This document shows positions 17,393-26,325 of a DNA stretch of 64,000 nucleotides, in pieces (position 1 is the stretch's first letter; each line of letters opens with the position of its first letter). Source of the DNA: Desulfomicrobium baculatum DSM 4028 (GTDB lineage Bacteria > Desulfobacterota > Desulfovibrionia > Desulfovibrionales > Desulfomicrobiaceae); NCBI RefSeq assembly GCF_000023225.1, contig NC_013173.1:124001-188000 (forward strand), written 5' to 3'. Both the position numbers and the translations under genes were made by a program. A model generated the notes under the pieces. The model searched no databases. It worked only from the letters and a program-made list of their open reading frames with translations, and had not been told where the DNA came from.

Positions 17393-19726
17393 TTATTTTG
17401 CTTTGAGTGCAGCTTCTCTGTACCGTTCTGCTTTTTTGAGGTCCCCTTTTTCGGCATAATGCGCGGCAAGACGCAGCAATGATGTTGCTTTGGAATTGAC
17501 TACGGGTTGGGGAGCGAGGCTGTTTTGAGCCATCCAACAATCTTTGATCTGCTTAAAAAGACGCTTTCGAATGGGTCTGTTTTTTGGGAGATCGGTCATC
17601 TTTTGGACATTGGGCGCGTTCAGAATCTCAGGCGTGAAATTGCATGTTGAGAACTGACCGCACAGTGAGAGTAACTGTTCACGAGACATGCTCTTAAACC
17701 ACCAAGGATGCCTTTGGATGATTTCCAGTTTTGAATTGATGTTTACGTCGGACCGTTCACCGAAACGTTTCTCTTGGATTCGGTACATGAATTGCGGAGT
17801 CTCTGTATGGAGACTGGACCAGCCGGATTCTGCCGCCTTTATCCAAAACTCCCAATCCTCTCGGTCAGTCATGGTCTCATCAAAACCTTCAACTTCGTCC
17901 CAAAGCTCGCGCCGGAAAATCGAAGTGATAGGAGAAGGGCAGACAGTGAGCATCTCCTTCAGGTCAAAATCGAAATGATAAAAAATATGATGAACTCTTC
18001 CAAACTGTAGTGTAATTGGAGTGATCCATCCTGCCTCGGGATTCTGTTCAAGGCAGGAGACTGCTTCTTCTAAATATGTTGATCCCAGCATATCATCTGC
18101 ATCCAGAATACAGACATATCTTCCAATCGATTCAGAGACCCCTCTATTTCTCGTACAACCTTTGCCTTTATTGGTTTGGTCTAAAATAGTTATGGGTTGA
18201 TCCGAGTATCTTTGAGCCAGGTTTTGAGCAGTTTCAAGAGAATCGTCAGTTGATCCGTCGTTAACAATAATCAGCTCCCAGTTTGAATAGGATTGGTTGA
18301 CAACGCTCATAACGGATTCTTTTAAAAACAGACCTTGGTTGTACAACGGGATAACGACGCTGACGATTGGAGCTCTGGTGTCATTTGGTTTACTCTGAGA
18401 CGGAGCTAGCAGCACCTGTCTGAACACCGTGCTCAGTATTTCAGACCCGCCAAAAGAAAGGTAAAAATCCGTGCAAATTTTCTTGGCCTCGGCGTTTTTG
18501 CCGAGTTTACAAAGAAAAAGGGCCAGCGCCCAAAAGTGAAATTCAATATCGGCGATATGAAGAGGATTGGACTCATTGATTAAAGAGATCGCTTTTAGAA
18601 TTTCTTTCTTGTGAAACTCGCACTTGAAAGCCAGTGTCTCCGGCAAGATACGCGAATGAGATAAAAATGTACGGATCCCTTTTTCGGTTGTGCCTGGATA
18701 AAGGAATCCTGGATTTGATTCCCAGGAAGAAGCGAACTCCACAATTGCATTGGCTGCTCTTTGAGAAGCACTGCCGTCAGTATACTCATAGACGGCCTTT
18801 ACGGCTTTGTTACGCTTTGCTTGTTGTTCCGGCAGATCAGCTAGGGCTAATTCAATCGCATCAAGCAGGTCGTCGGGATGATCACAATTGACGCCGACAT
18901 CCGCGTGTTCCCAGAAGCGTAGGCCGTGTTCTATGTCTCGCCTGTACCAGGGGGCATTGAGGACTACCACCGGTCGATCCGTGGACGCGAATTCAAAAAG
19001 TGTCGACGAATTGTCGCAAATATAGATGTCAGCCCTGTTCATAATATTATCGAAATTACGAACAATTTCAATTTTGTATTCGGCGTATATCGGAGATAAT
19101 TGGTCGATGATTCGAGGGTGTCCGTGTCCTAATATCTTCCAACGATTTTGCAGTCCAAGTGCTTTGATTGCTGATTTAAAATAAAGGTATGCTGATCTGG
19201 TTTCAGGCAGTGTCTTTCTATCAAAATGAAAAGATAAGGCTATATTTGGAGTAGGATTAGAAAGAAAAATTGGTTCTGCGTGCCATTTATCCAAAGCGGG
19301 GCATCCAACGGCGCGTTTAACAGAATAGGGATAGCGTAATTGAAATATTTCAAGAAGCCTCTTGCTTGGAAGGATATCAAGTAAAATATTTTTTCTTTCA
19401 AAATAATATAGCGGCGAATCAATATATGTTTGCCCTGCACCGTGCTCAACATAAACCATTGGCCTGTTAATACCTAACAAAAAATCAACTTTATAAAAAG
19501 TAGCCAAAACAAGTGGATTCTGAGATGAAAGTATTGTATCCTCAATTTCTATAAATGATTTAGCGATATGTTTGTTTTTTATCCTGTTGAGATCAGTAAA
19601 ATCACGAGAATTGTCATGCTGAGTAATAATGAAAAAAGTTCCCTTCAAATTGTCAGGAATTGATTGCCATATAGGCTTTAAGTGATCAAAATGATGTCTT
19701 TCCCAAACAATAAAATCGATGCTCAT
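17393..19726 (-). CDS. Bifunctional TagB-like phosphotransferase / GT2 glycosyltransferase fusion
   Basis: 777 residues with three parts. Residues about 1-335 are a CDP-glycerol glycerophosphotransferase-like domain (VEHGAGQTYID, LSFHFDRKTLPETRS, GHGHPRIID, IYICDNSSTLFEFASTDRPVVVLNAP). About 335-450 are helical linker. About 455-690 are a GT2 domain (VSVVIPLYNQGLFLKESVMSVVNQSY, VNDGSTDDSLETA, CILDADDMLGSTYLEEA, FDETMTDREDWEFWIKAAESGW). The C-terminus ends in a TPR-like helix pair. Composition is more AT-rich than the flanking genes. No clear ribosome site precedes the ATG at 19726. One protein may add both a sugar and a phosphate-linked unit. Confidence 0.82.
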   Translation of the reverse strand: MSIDFIVWERHHFDHLKPIWQSIPDNLKGTFFIITQHDNSRDFTDLNRIKNKHIAKSFIEIEDTILSSQNPLVLATFYKVDFLLGINRPMVYVEHGAGQTYIDSPLYYFERKNILLDILPSKRLLEIFQLRYPYSVKRAVGCPALDKWHAEPIFLSNPTPNIALSFHFDRKTLPETRSAYLYFKSAIKALGLQNRWKILGHGHPRIIDQLSPIYAEYKIEIVRNFDNIMNRADIYICDNSSTLFEFASTDRPVVVLNAPWYRRDIEHGLRFWEHADVGVNCDHPDDLLDAIELALADLPEQQAKRNKAVKAVYEYTDGSASQRAANAIVEFASSWESNPGFLYPGTTEKGIRTFLSHSRILPETLAFKCEFHKKEILKAISLINESNPLHIADIEFHFWALALFLCKLGKNAEAKKICTDFYLSFGGSEILSTVFRQVLLAPSQSKPNDTRAPIVSVVIPLYNQGLFLKESVMSVVNQSYSNWELIIVNDGSTDDSLETAQNLAQRYSDQPITILDQTNKGKGCTRNRGVSESIGRYVCILDADDMLGSTYLEEAVSCLEQNPEAGWITPITLQFGRVHHIFYHFDFDLKEMLTVCPSPITSIFRRELWDEVEGFDETMTDREDWEFWIKAAESGWSSLHTETPQFMYRIQEKRFGERSDVNINSKLEIIQRHPWWFKSMSREQLLSLCGQFSTCNFTPEILNAPNVQKMTDLPKNRPIRKRLFKQIKDCWMAQNSLAPQPVVNSKATSLLRLAAHYAEKGDLKKAERYREAALKAK

Positions 19727-19765
19727 AGATTAATCCAGATTGAATATAGCATAATGTATAAATGT

Positions 19766-22700
19766 TTATGGTATGGCTACTTTGCTTCTTAAAGTAATGC
19801 ATTTTTTTGTCTGAAAAAGCAGGTCTGCAATCTCTTTATCTGAAGGGGAAAGAGTGCTGGCTTGAGAGATATAATGCATTGCATTTATAGGATCACCAAG
19901 CATCAAGTAGTGCATTGAAATAATTTTGAGCAGGTTTGAATTTACTGGGTCAAAATGTGATAAAGCTAAATATAGATATAAAGATATGTTATAATTTTTA
20001 AGGGCAAAATATTTTTTGGCATGTTTTGTTAATAAGGTAATTATGTCAGAGTCATTCAATTCAAAATTATGATTTTTTTCTGTACCTTGAATATTCATTG
20101 ATTTAACAAAATTAAAATATTCGTCTATGTACCGGGTTTGGGTTTTTTTCATGATTTGCGAAAATATAGCGTGATGACTTTGAAAGTCATTCATTAGTTC
20201 GAGAATATATTTTTTCTTTTTTAATAGAGAGCTGTTGCTATGATCGTTTATTAAGTATTTCTCACATGTTAATAAGGCATCATTGAGTGCGTAAATTTCA
20301 ATAAATCGATCAATAATTTTTAAATAAGCAGTTTGAAAAGCGATGAGTTTTTCGTTTTTCCAATTTAAATTGTTAAATAAATTTTCTATTTTTGTTTTTT
20401 CTAAAATATTATTTGTAATTTTAGCTTCATAACTAAAATCAGTTTTGATTGGATTTTTAATCCCTGTAATGTTGTTATTGTGAAATCTAATATAATTAAG
20501 GTATTTATCAACATGTTTGCAAGTAAATTTTCCTGCAAGAGCAACTCTACTCCAAAATTCCATATCGTGTGCTCGAAGAAAATTGATGTCGTATTCGCCT
20601 ATTTCTGAATATATACTTTTACGTACGAGTGTTCCAAGGTTAGGGAGTGGATTTTTGGTCATAAATCTTCGAAGCATTTCATCATTTTTATTATGCCAAT
20701 CTATATGTGAGTATTGCTTTAAGACATAACCTTTTTCATCGATACAAAAATGATTTGAATAAAATATATCTACATCACTAAATGAATCCATTAAATTGAC
20801 ATACTCTTCGATAATTTTGGAAGATATAAAATCGTCGCTATCAAGCCATAAAATAAAATCACCACTTGATTCGAAAATGCATCTGTTACGAGTGTCCGGT
20901 GCGCTTGTATGTTCTTTTTGAATGTACTTTAAGTTTTTTATTCCATAACTAAGAACGATATCTCTTGTGTTGTCTGTAGATCCATCATCTACAACAATAA
21001 TTTCACAATTTTTATATGACTGATTTGCAGCTGATTTTATAGCTGATGAAATAAAATTTTCTCTATTATAGGTTGGTATACAAATAGAAATTAATGGATT
21101 TTCAATTACTTTGCTAGATTTTATTTTGCGATAGTTTGCGTTTGGAGTTCTAACGAAACTTGCCCCAGATTTTAGGAGGAGGACTTCTTCATTGTTGCGA
21201 AAATGTTTCCAGCTTTCAATGAATTCGTTATAATCAGGATGTTTCTTTTTAAGACGTGCTCTTGATTGCCGTTGCTTTTCTCGCTTCATTTCAAGATGGC
21301 TTTGATCCGATGCAAAGTCATGGAATATAATCGGATCAGGGCTGTAAATCTGCTTTCGCATATCAGGCTCAATTTCGAGAAGGCGTCGTGATAAATCGAC
21401 TCCTCCTCCTCCAAATCTGATTGCATCATCCCAGCCGTCAGCCTTGAAAAATGCTGAGGCAAGATACGATGTGTTTCCTTCAATATCAGCATAAATTGGG
21501 AAGGGCTTTGGTCCTAGGTAGTAATGTTTCGCTTGTTGGTTAAGGGGGTTGTTTGTTTTTGGCTTGCAAACTCCGCGTACAGCGATAACATCGAACTTTG
21601 TATAGCAGCTTAAATGGCTATCGATAATATTGTCTGCAGGAATTGCATCATCGTCTAGAAAAAAAAGTATTGGAGATTTAGCGAAAATGCTTCCTATATT
21701 ACGTGCTAAATAGGCTCCAGAATTGCTGTTAAGACGTACGTAAGTATCGATATTGGGTTTCAAAGCATCAAATATCCCAAGATCGGAGCCGTTATCGACA
21801 AAAATAATCTCAAAGGGTTGGGTACGTTGTTTTTTCAGGATTTGTAGGCAGTTTGTGGTATCAGGATGAAGGCGCCATGAGATGATGATAACAGAAACTG
21901 CTGGTATTTTATTATCATTAATAATTTCTGCGTAGTCAAAATGTGAAGAGTAGTCGAAAAGCTTATGTAGCCAGTTAATGCTTGAAAGATAGCTTTCAAT
22001 TTTATGGACAGTTGTGAAGCTATTGCTTGTTAAAATGTTCTTATTGGGAGGTTTGTTTTCAAAATCTTTCCCCGCCTGTTCGTGGGTCAATAAGATGCTT
22101 GCTGGCTTAAATGAAAATATTAATTCTCGGAGTAGTTTTGCAACCGGTTCATAGGAGAAATTTTGTTGAATTAAATTTCTGCAGTTAGTGCTGAAATTAT
22201 TCCATAGGATTTCATTTTCATAAAGTTGGATTGTTTTTTGTGCAAACTCTTCTGGAAAATCCGCGATAAAGCAATTTTCTCCATCAATTAGATCAAATCC
22301 CTCTGCCCCAATGGTTGTTGCCACAATAGGGAGGCCGTTAGCCATAGCCTCCCCGAGTTTGCCCTTCATTCCGGCTCCGTAGGTCATGGGGCAGATGAAA
22401 ACACGAAATTGCGCCAGAGCCTTTTCTAAGTCATGGACAAACCCATGAACGCATATAGTTGGGCCAGCTAATTGACTAAGTTTAGTGTCAGCCTCTCGGC
22501 CTAGAATATGTAACCGAAGTTTAGGATACTTTTTGGAGACGTATGGAAAGATTACTTTCACGAAGTGTAAAACAGCATCAATGTTATGGTTGATGTTAAA
22601 ATTGCCGAGATATACTAGATCGCCGCGTTGATCATAAGAAGTATTCACAGTTGATATTTGGTGAATATTCGGAATTACATAAATAGAAGGGGAGTCCAAT

Positions 22701-23248
22701 TTTAACCCCAAAATGTCATTTTTTTCATCTTCGGTCACTACAACTACCGCATCAGCATTCGGATAATTTGTTTTTTCTAAATCAAGAAATTTTTTTGCTG
22801 TAAATAAATCGTCAGGTGATCGGGTGATTGCGTATCGGCGGTGATATTTTTTTGCATGCAAATCCATAGTATCAAGAATGATTTTAACTTCAGGTCGTCG
22901 ATTGCGCACGTTGTTCATCAACTGCGACATGGATTCGAAAAAAATAGGAGTCCAAAGGTTCGTTAACCAAAGGATGTCCGGTTTCGAGGCGAGAATATTT
23001 TGAACGTGTTCATGGGGACTGCCGTTTAGTCGTATAGTGTTTACTTCTGGTATCGATTTAATGTATCGTGTATCATCGAGAGACGTATAAAAATAAATGT
23101 AAGTAATATATATTCCCATATTTGAAAGTAATTTTACTATATGATAAATACGAGTATTCGATGATCCAACGTCAAATCGTGGTAAGTAATTGCTAACGAT
23201 GGTCAGATTGATATTTTTTAAATAATCTTTTTGCATTTTATTTTCCAT
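19766..23248 (-). CDS. Giant three-domain glycosyltransferase (GT4 + GT2 + GT2) with helical tail
   Basis: 1160 residues, markedly AT-rich. Residues 1-385: GT-B domain (DVGSSNTRIYHIVKLLSNMGI, GFVHDLEKALAQFRVFICPMTYGAGMKGKLGEAMANGLPIVATTIGAEGF). About 445-690: GT-A domain (VSVIIISWRLHPDTTNCLQIL, FVDNGSDLG, LFFLDDDAIPADNI). About 725-960: second GT-A domain (ISICIPTYNRENFISSAIKSA, VVDDGSTDNTRDIV, FILWLDSDDF, FLRAHDMEFWSRVALAG). The last 180 residues look like TPR helices. Three active sites suggest processive assembly of a short oligosaccharide. An ATG at 23236 has a better upstream GGAA and may be the true start. Confidence 0.85.
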   Translation of the reverse strand: MENKMQKDYLKNINLTIVSNYLPRFDVGSSNTRIYHIVKLLSNMGIYITYIYFYTSLDDTRYIKSIPEVNTIRLNGSPHEHVQNILASKPDILWLTNLWTPIFFESMSQLMNNVRNRRPEVKIILDTMDLHAKKYHRRYAITRSPDDLFTAKKFLDLEKTNYPNADAVVVVTEDEKNDILGLKLDSPSIYVIPNIHQISTVNTSYDQRGDLVYLGNFNINHNIDAVLHFVKVIFPYVSKKYPKLRLHILGREADTKLSQLAGPTICVHGFVHDLEKALAQFRVFICPMTYGAGMKGKLGEAMANGLPIVATTIGAEGFDLIDGENCFIADFPEEFAQKTIQLYENEILWNNFSTNCRNLIQQNFSYEPVAKLLRELIFSFKPASILLTHEQAGKDFENKPPNKNILTSNSFTTVHKIESYLSSINWLHKLFDYSSHFDYAEIINDNKIPAVSVIIISWRLHPDTTNCLQILKKQRTQPFEIIFVDNGSDLGIFDALKPNIDTYVRLNSNSGAYLARNIGSIFAKSPILFFLDDDAIPADNIIDSHLSCYTKFDVIAVRGVCKPKTNNPLNQQAKHYYLGPKPFPIYADIEGNTSYLASAFFKADGWDDAIRFGGGGVDLSRRLLEIEPDMRKQIYSPDPIIFHDFASDQSHLEMKREKQRQSRARLKKKHPDYNEFIESWKHFRNNEEVLLLKSGASFVRTPNANYRKIKSSKVIENPLISICIPTYNRENFISSAIKSAANQSYKNCEIIVVDDGSTDNTRDIVLSYGIKNLKYIQKEHTSAPDTRNRCIFESSGDFILWLDSDDFISSKIIEEYVNLMDSFSDVDIFYSNHFCIDEKGYVLKQYSHIDWHNKNDEMLRRFMTKNPLPNLGTLVRKSIYSEIGEYDINFLRAHDMEFWSRVALAGKFTCKHVDKYLNYIRFHNNNITGIKNPIKTDFSYEAKITNNILEKTKIENLFNNLNWKNEKLIAFQTAYLKIIDRFIEIYALNDALLTCEKYLINDHSNSSLLKKKKYILELMNDFQSHHAIFSQIMKKTQTRYIDEYFNFVKSMNIQGTEKNHNFELNDSDIITLLTKHAKKYFALKNYNISLYLYLALSHFDPVNSNLLKIISMHYLMLGDPINAMHYISQASTLSPSDKEIADLLFQTKKCITLRSKVAIP

Positions 23249-23599
23249 TTAACGATTTTAATGTCATTGCGCATTTCAATATGCGGTGTTAATATTTTAT
23301 TAAAACATGTGTATGTAAATATTTTGCCTGTATAATATGAAATGATTTGTGTCCACAGGAAGTCAGAGGGGTTTGCAATGCTCATCACTGATATCAAACG
23401 AATACCAAGGAGGCAACATTGGTCATGTCGCTCAGATTTAATAGGCGATCAGTGATCGACACGGCAAAATCAACCCGATAACCATCCAGGCAGACAGAAA
23501 ATGATGTTGCTATTTTTTTTGCGAGAAGTGTGCCAATTGTCAATTTTGCTACCCGTGGATAGTTTCATTCGGTTGTTCAATTCTGGGTAGGGGGTAACC
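23249..23599. promoter_or_regulatory. Divergent intergenic region at a composition break
   Basis: Between the AT-rich giant transferase (leftward) and the GC-richer WcbI-like gene (rightward). It should hold promoters for both. A TATAAT is present at 23331-23336 on the plus strand without a good -35. CGATCA-G-TGATCG (23446-23458) is a small dyad that could be an operator. A Shine-Dalgarno-like AAGGAGG (23407-23413) precedes a TTG/ATG that opens only an 18-20 codon frame; I take this as a relic or leader, not a gene. Nothing else is recognised. Confidence 0.4.
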
Positions 23600-24475
23600 A
23601 TGGAGCCACGCATTATCATTTACGCTACTTGCCAAGGTGAGTACCTTGCCAAATTTTTGCGCGCATCCCCCGGCTTGCGTGGCTATGCTGTCGATGTTTA
23701 TCGTAATTATGGACAACCGGGTGTCTTTCAGCCACCAAATATACCAGATGAAGCGTTGGATAGGTGTGATTTGCTTATCTACCACGCTGTGAGTAACGAG
23801 GCGGGGCGGGCTGCAGTGGCGCAGTTGCTGAGCAAGCTGCAGCGGGGTGCGCTCCGTGTCGAACTACCGTATGTTACGTCCAATCTCTATTGGCTGTTGC
23901 ATTACCGCACATGGACCCCTTTGGGCGTGTCTCACGCTAGACGGTATGGGCTAATTCCTTACCGTAGCGAAGCACTGGATATGCTGGTGGACTGCGGCTT
24001 GGACGAGGACGAGGTGGTGCGGTTATACAGTTCTCTGCATATAGATCAAGTGTTGAACGTGGATGCCGCCGTGGCCGAAACCTTCTCTTACTGGGACGAC
24101 CTGGATCGGCGGGCGGATGGCATATCCGTGGCACCTTTTTTGCGCGAACGTTACCGCAACGAAATGCTGTTCTATATGTTTAATCATCCTTCCAAAGCAG
24201 TGTTTCGTTATATGGCTGATCAGCTACTGGCCCGGCTGGGACTTCCCGGTTTGCCAGACGAAGCGTTGCGGGGGCAGGACTGTGGGCAGAAGGAAATGGT
24301 GCCTATACATCCGGGGCTAGCCCACCGTCTGGGGCTGCGTTTCGTGCGTGCTGCCTCTCGATATTTGGTTAACGGACGGATGATGGGCTTCGAGAATTAT
24401 GTGCGCATGTACTACCGGTTACGACGGCAGGAAATTGCCCAGGTCGCGACTGTGGTAAAGAGAGGAGTGGTATGA
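23600..24475 (+). CDS. WcbI-like polysaccharide biosynthesis protein (putative acyltransferase)
   Basis: 291 residues. The opening IIIYATCQGEYLAKFLRASPGL, with a Gly/Thr-Cys-Gln motif, and the later segments ELPYVTSNLYWLLHYRTW, FLRERYRNEMLFYMFNHPSKAVFRYMADQLL match the WcbI family, named from a Burkholderia capsule locus and proposed to acetylate polysaccharide. GGGGGT lies just upstream of the ATG. The stop overlaps the start of the broken methyltransferase by ATGA, so the two were once a coupled pair. Confidence 0.75.
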   Translation: MEPRIIIYATCQGEYLAKFLRASPGLRGYAVDVYRNYGQPGVFQPPNIPDEALDRCDLLIYHAVSNEAGRAAVAQLLSKLQRGALRVELPYVTSNLYWLLHYRTWTPLGVSHARRYGLIPYRSEALDMLVDCGLDEDEVVRLYSSLHIDQVLNVDAAVAETFSYWDDLDRRADGISVAPFLRERYRNEMLFYMFNHPSKAVFRYMADQLLARLGLPGLPDEALRGQDCGQKEMVPIHPGLAHRLGLRFVRAASRYLVNGRMMGFENYVRMYYRLRRQEIAQVATVVKRGVV

Positions 24476-25170
24476 ACGATCTTATGTACTTGGATGGCGA
24501 ACGGTTGACACGTATGCTGGGACTATCGAGAGGGTGGCGGATATCACCCCTGAGAGCGAGATACCGCACCTGTTCCGGTCGCTACCGCTGGACGTGTTCG
24601 GTCAGTTACCCATCAATCGCCCTCCCTCCTGTTTTCCAAAAGTCGATCGGCTATTGCCCGTTATGCCGCCCGATGACATTCAGCAACTCTGGCAGGCGTT
24701 TGTGGTCATACACTCATGGCGCAGAGCTGCGCCTTCGTGAAGAGTATGCAGCGTACGTAGTTGCTATATCGCGGCACGCCTTGGAGCACGCAGCAGGTGC
24801 TGGATTACGGCTGTGGTTGGGGGCGCCTGATGCGCTTAATGTATAAGTTTTTTCCGGCGTCGCAGCTACATTGAGTGGATGCTTGGTCCGGTTCCTTGAG
24901 TCTGTGCACAGATTTTGGCCTGCCCGGCAGCTTTTCACTGTGCGAAGAGGTGCCCTCAGGGCCGCCCGTGCTTGGCCAAAAGTTCGATCTCATCTATTCT
25001 TTTTCGGTCCTGACGCGCTTGTCGGAAGACTGTCATTTGGCAGTGTTGGGTTCGTTGCGGCAAGCAATCAGCAATGAGGGGATGCTTTTTGTCACCATCC
25101 GTCCGGAAACCTTCTGTGATGCCGCCCGCGACCTTAGTACCGCTACGGTCCTTAAGCGTCGCCACATGCA
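24472..25170 (+). pseudogene. Degraded class I SAM-dependent methyltransferase
   Basis: A methyltransferase can be read only by joining three frames. It starts in one frame at 24472 (MNDLMYLDGERLTRML), moves to a second by about 24520-24535 (VADITPESEIPHLFRSLPLDVF), then to a third by about 24695 (TLMAQSCAFVKSMQRT). The third frame is cut by TAG at 24758 and TGA at 24872. That frame contains the SAM-binding core VLDYGCGWGRLMRLMYKFFP (24797-24856), the post-I acidic VDAW and the later FDLIYSFSVLTRLSE. The C-terminus is lost where the converging radical SAM gene ends. Two frameshifts and two stops rule out a single sequencing error. Confidence 0.85.
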
Positions 25171-25179
25171 AAGCGGGTG

Positions 25180-26325
25180 TCAAGGTGTCGTGAGGATCGG
25201 ATTCGATGCGCGTTGCAAGGCTACTCCTCCGGGGCACGACCAGCAGAACCGGTCGGGCTGCTCGCCGGACAGGATCTTACGACGGATGGCCACAAGGACG
25301 TCGTTGTTCCAAAAGTCCATCACGGTTGGGAAGTCGGAGGCATATCCTAGGGTGTTGATGTCACCGAGCACCACCGCGTTGCAGGCGTGCGGAATTAGGT
25401 TTTCGTCGTATCGGGCCGGGTCTATGCCTTTAACCGGCCAAATCTGGATTTTTTCCCAGAAGACGGTGCACTTGCCGCCCGGATCGTCGAAGGGCGTTGG
25501 TAGCTGCACGGTGATTCCGCATTTCTCACCCATGCGGCGCATATGTTCAAGACTCTTCGTGATCTCCACGTCGGCTTTGTGATAAACATTGTCGATTGCT
25601 GTGAAATTGTTGAACATATGTGGGAATAGACCCACCACGTTCAATTGCATTTTGATGCGGTGGGTTGATAGCACGTCGATAATCTTGGGGATGGCCTTGT
25701 AGTTGCCTCGTGACAGGATGCACGAGCCGATGATGCGTATGCCGTGGTTCGAGAAGATCCGCAGCGTGGCCAGCAGATCCTTGAGTGAACTCCCTTTCTT
25801 GATGCTGTCGAACACTCCTTCGTCTCCGGCGTGCAAATCGGTGACGATGTAGGAGATCACATCCTTTCGTTCTAGAATCTTGCGCAGATAGTTGCCGCGT
25901 TCCATGACCGAGGAGTTGAAGTTCGACTGGAACGAGGCTTTGCCGTAGCGTTCGGCAACGTAGTCGATCATGTCCATGATGCCGTCATGAAGAAACGGTT
26001 CACCTGTTGCGCAGATGTGCACATGCGGCACCCGCCCGGCGTGGAAGAAGTCTACATGCTGGCGGAACCGTTCCACGCTCATCTTGTACTTCAGGTTGTA
26101 CACATTGGATTTTCCATTTCGTGCGTCGTGCGAATGGTACGAGCAGAACGTGCAGCGGTTGGTGCATGCACTACCGATGGCCACAGTGGCCCAGCGGGGA
26201 GGATAACTGACGATGGCTGTTCTCAGGCTCTCCTGTCGGTATCGCTCGGCGTCCTGCCGCATCAATTCCTCGCGGTTGGACTGCCAACTGTCTTTCTGCG
26301 AAGTAGCTTGCTGCTGCGGTATCAT
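25180..26325 (-). CDS. Radical SAM protein
   Basis: 381 residues from the ATG at 26325, which shares one base with the upstream stop (TGATG) and has GGGAGG six bases before it. The [4Fe-4S] motif C54-TNR-C58-TF-C61 is followed by a GE-type SAM-binding motif (CATGEPFLHDG) and an (alpha/beta)6 core. Two C-terminal cysteines (FCWSCPGG) may bind an auxiliary cluster, less than a full SPASM domain. It is last in an island operon with an amidotransferase and methyltransferases, so it could modify a sugar or a peptide; the substrate is unknown. Its 3' end abuts the truncated pseudogene. Confidence 0.88.
   Translation of the reverse strand: MIPQQQATSQKDSWQSNREELMRQDAERYRQESLRTAIVSYPPRWATVAIGSACTNRCTFCSYHSHDARNGKSNVYNLKYKMSVERFRQHVDFFHAGRVPHVHICATGEPFLHDGIMDMIDYVAERYGKASFQSNFNSSVMERGNYLRKILERKDVISYIVTDLHAGDEGVFDSIKKGSSLKDLLATLRIFSNHGIRIIGSCILSRGNYKAIPKIIDVLSTHRIKMQLNVVGLFPHMFNNFTAIDNVYHKADVEITKSLEHMRRMGEKCGITVQLPTPFDDPGGKCTVFWEKIQIWPVKGIDPARYDENLIPHACNAVVLGDINTLGYASDFPTVMDFWNNDVLVAIRRKILSGEQPDRFCWSCPGGVALQRASNPILTTP

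Noticed and set aside
23417-23480. Short frame with good AAGGAGG and TTG/ATG (about 18-20 codons)
   Set aside because: Too short and without a family; noted as a possible relic or leader but not called.
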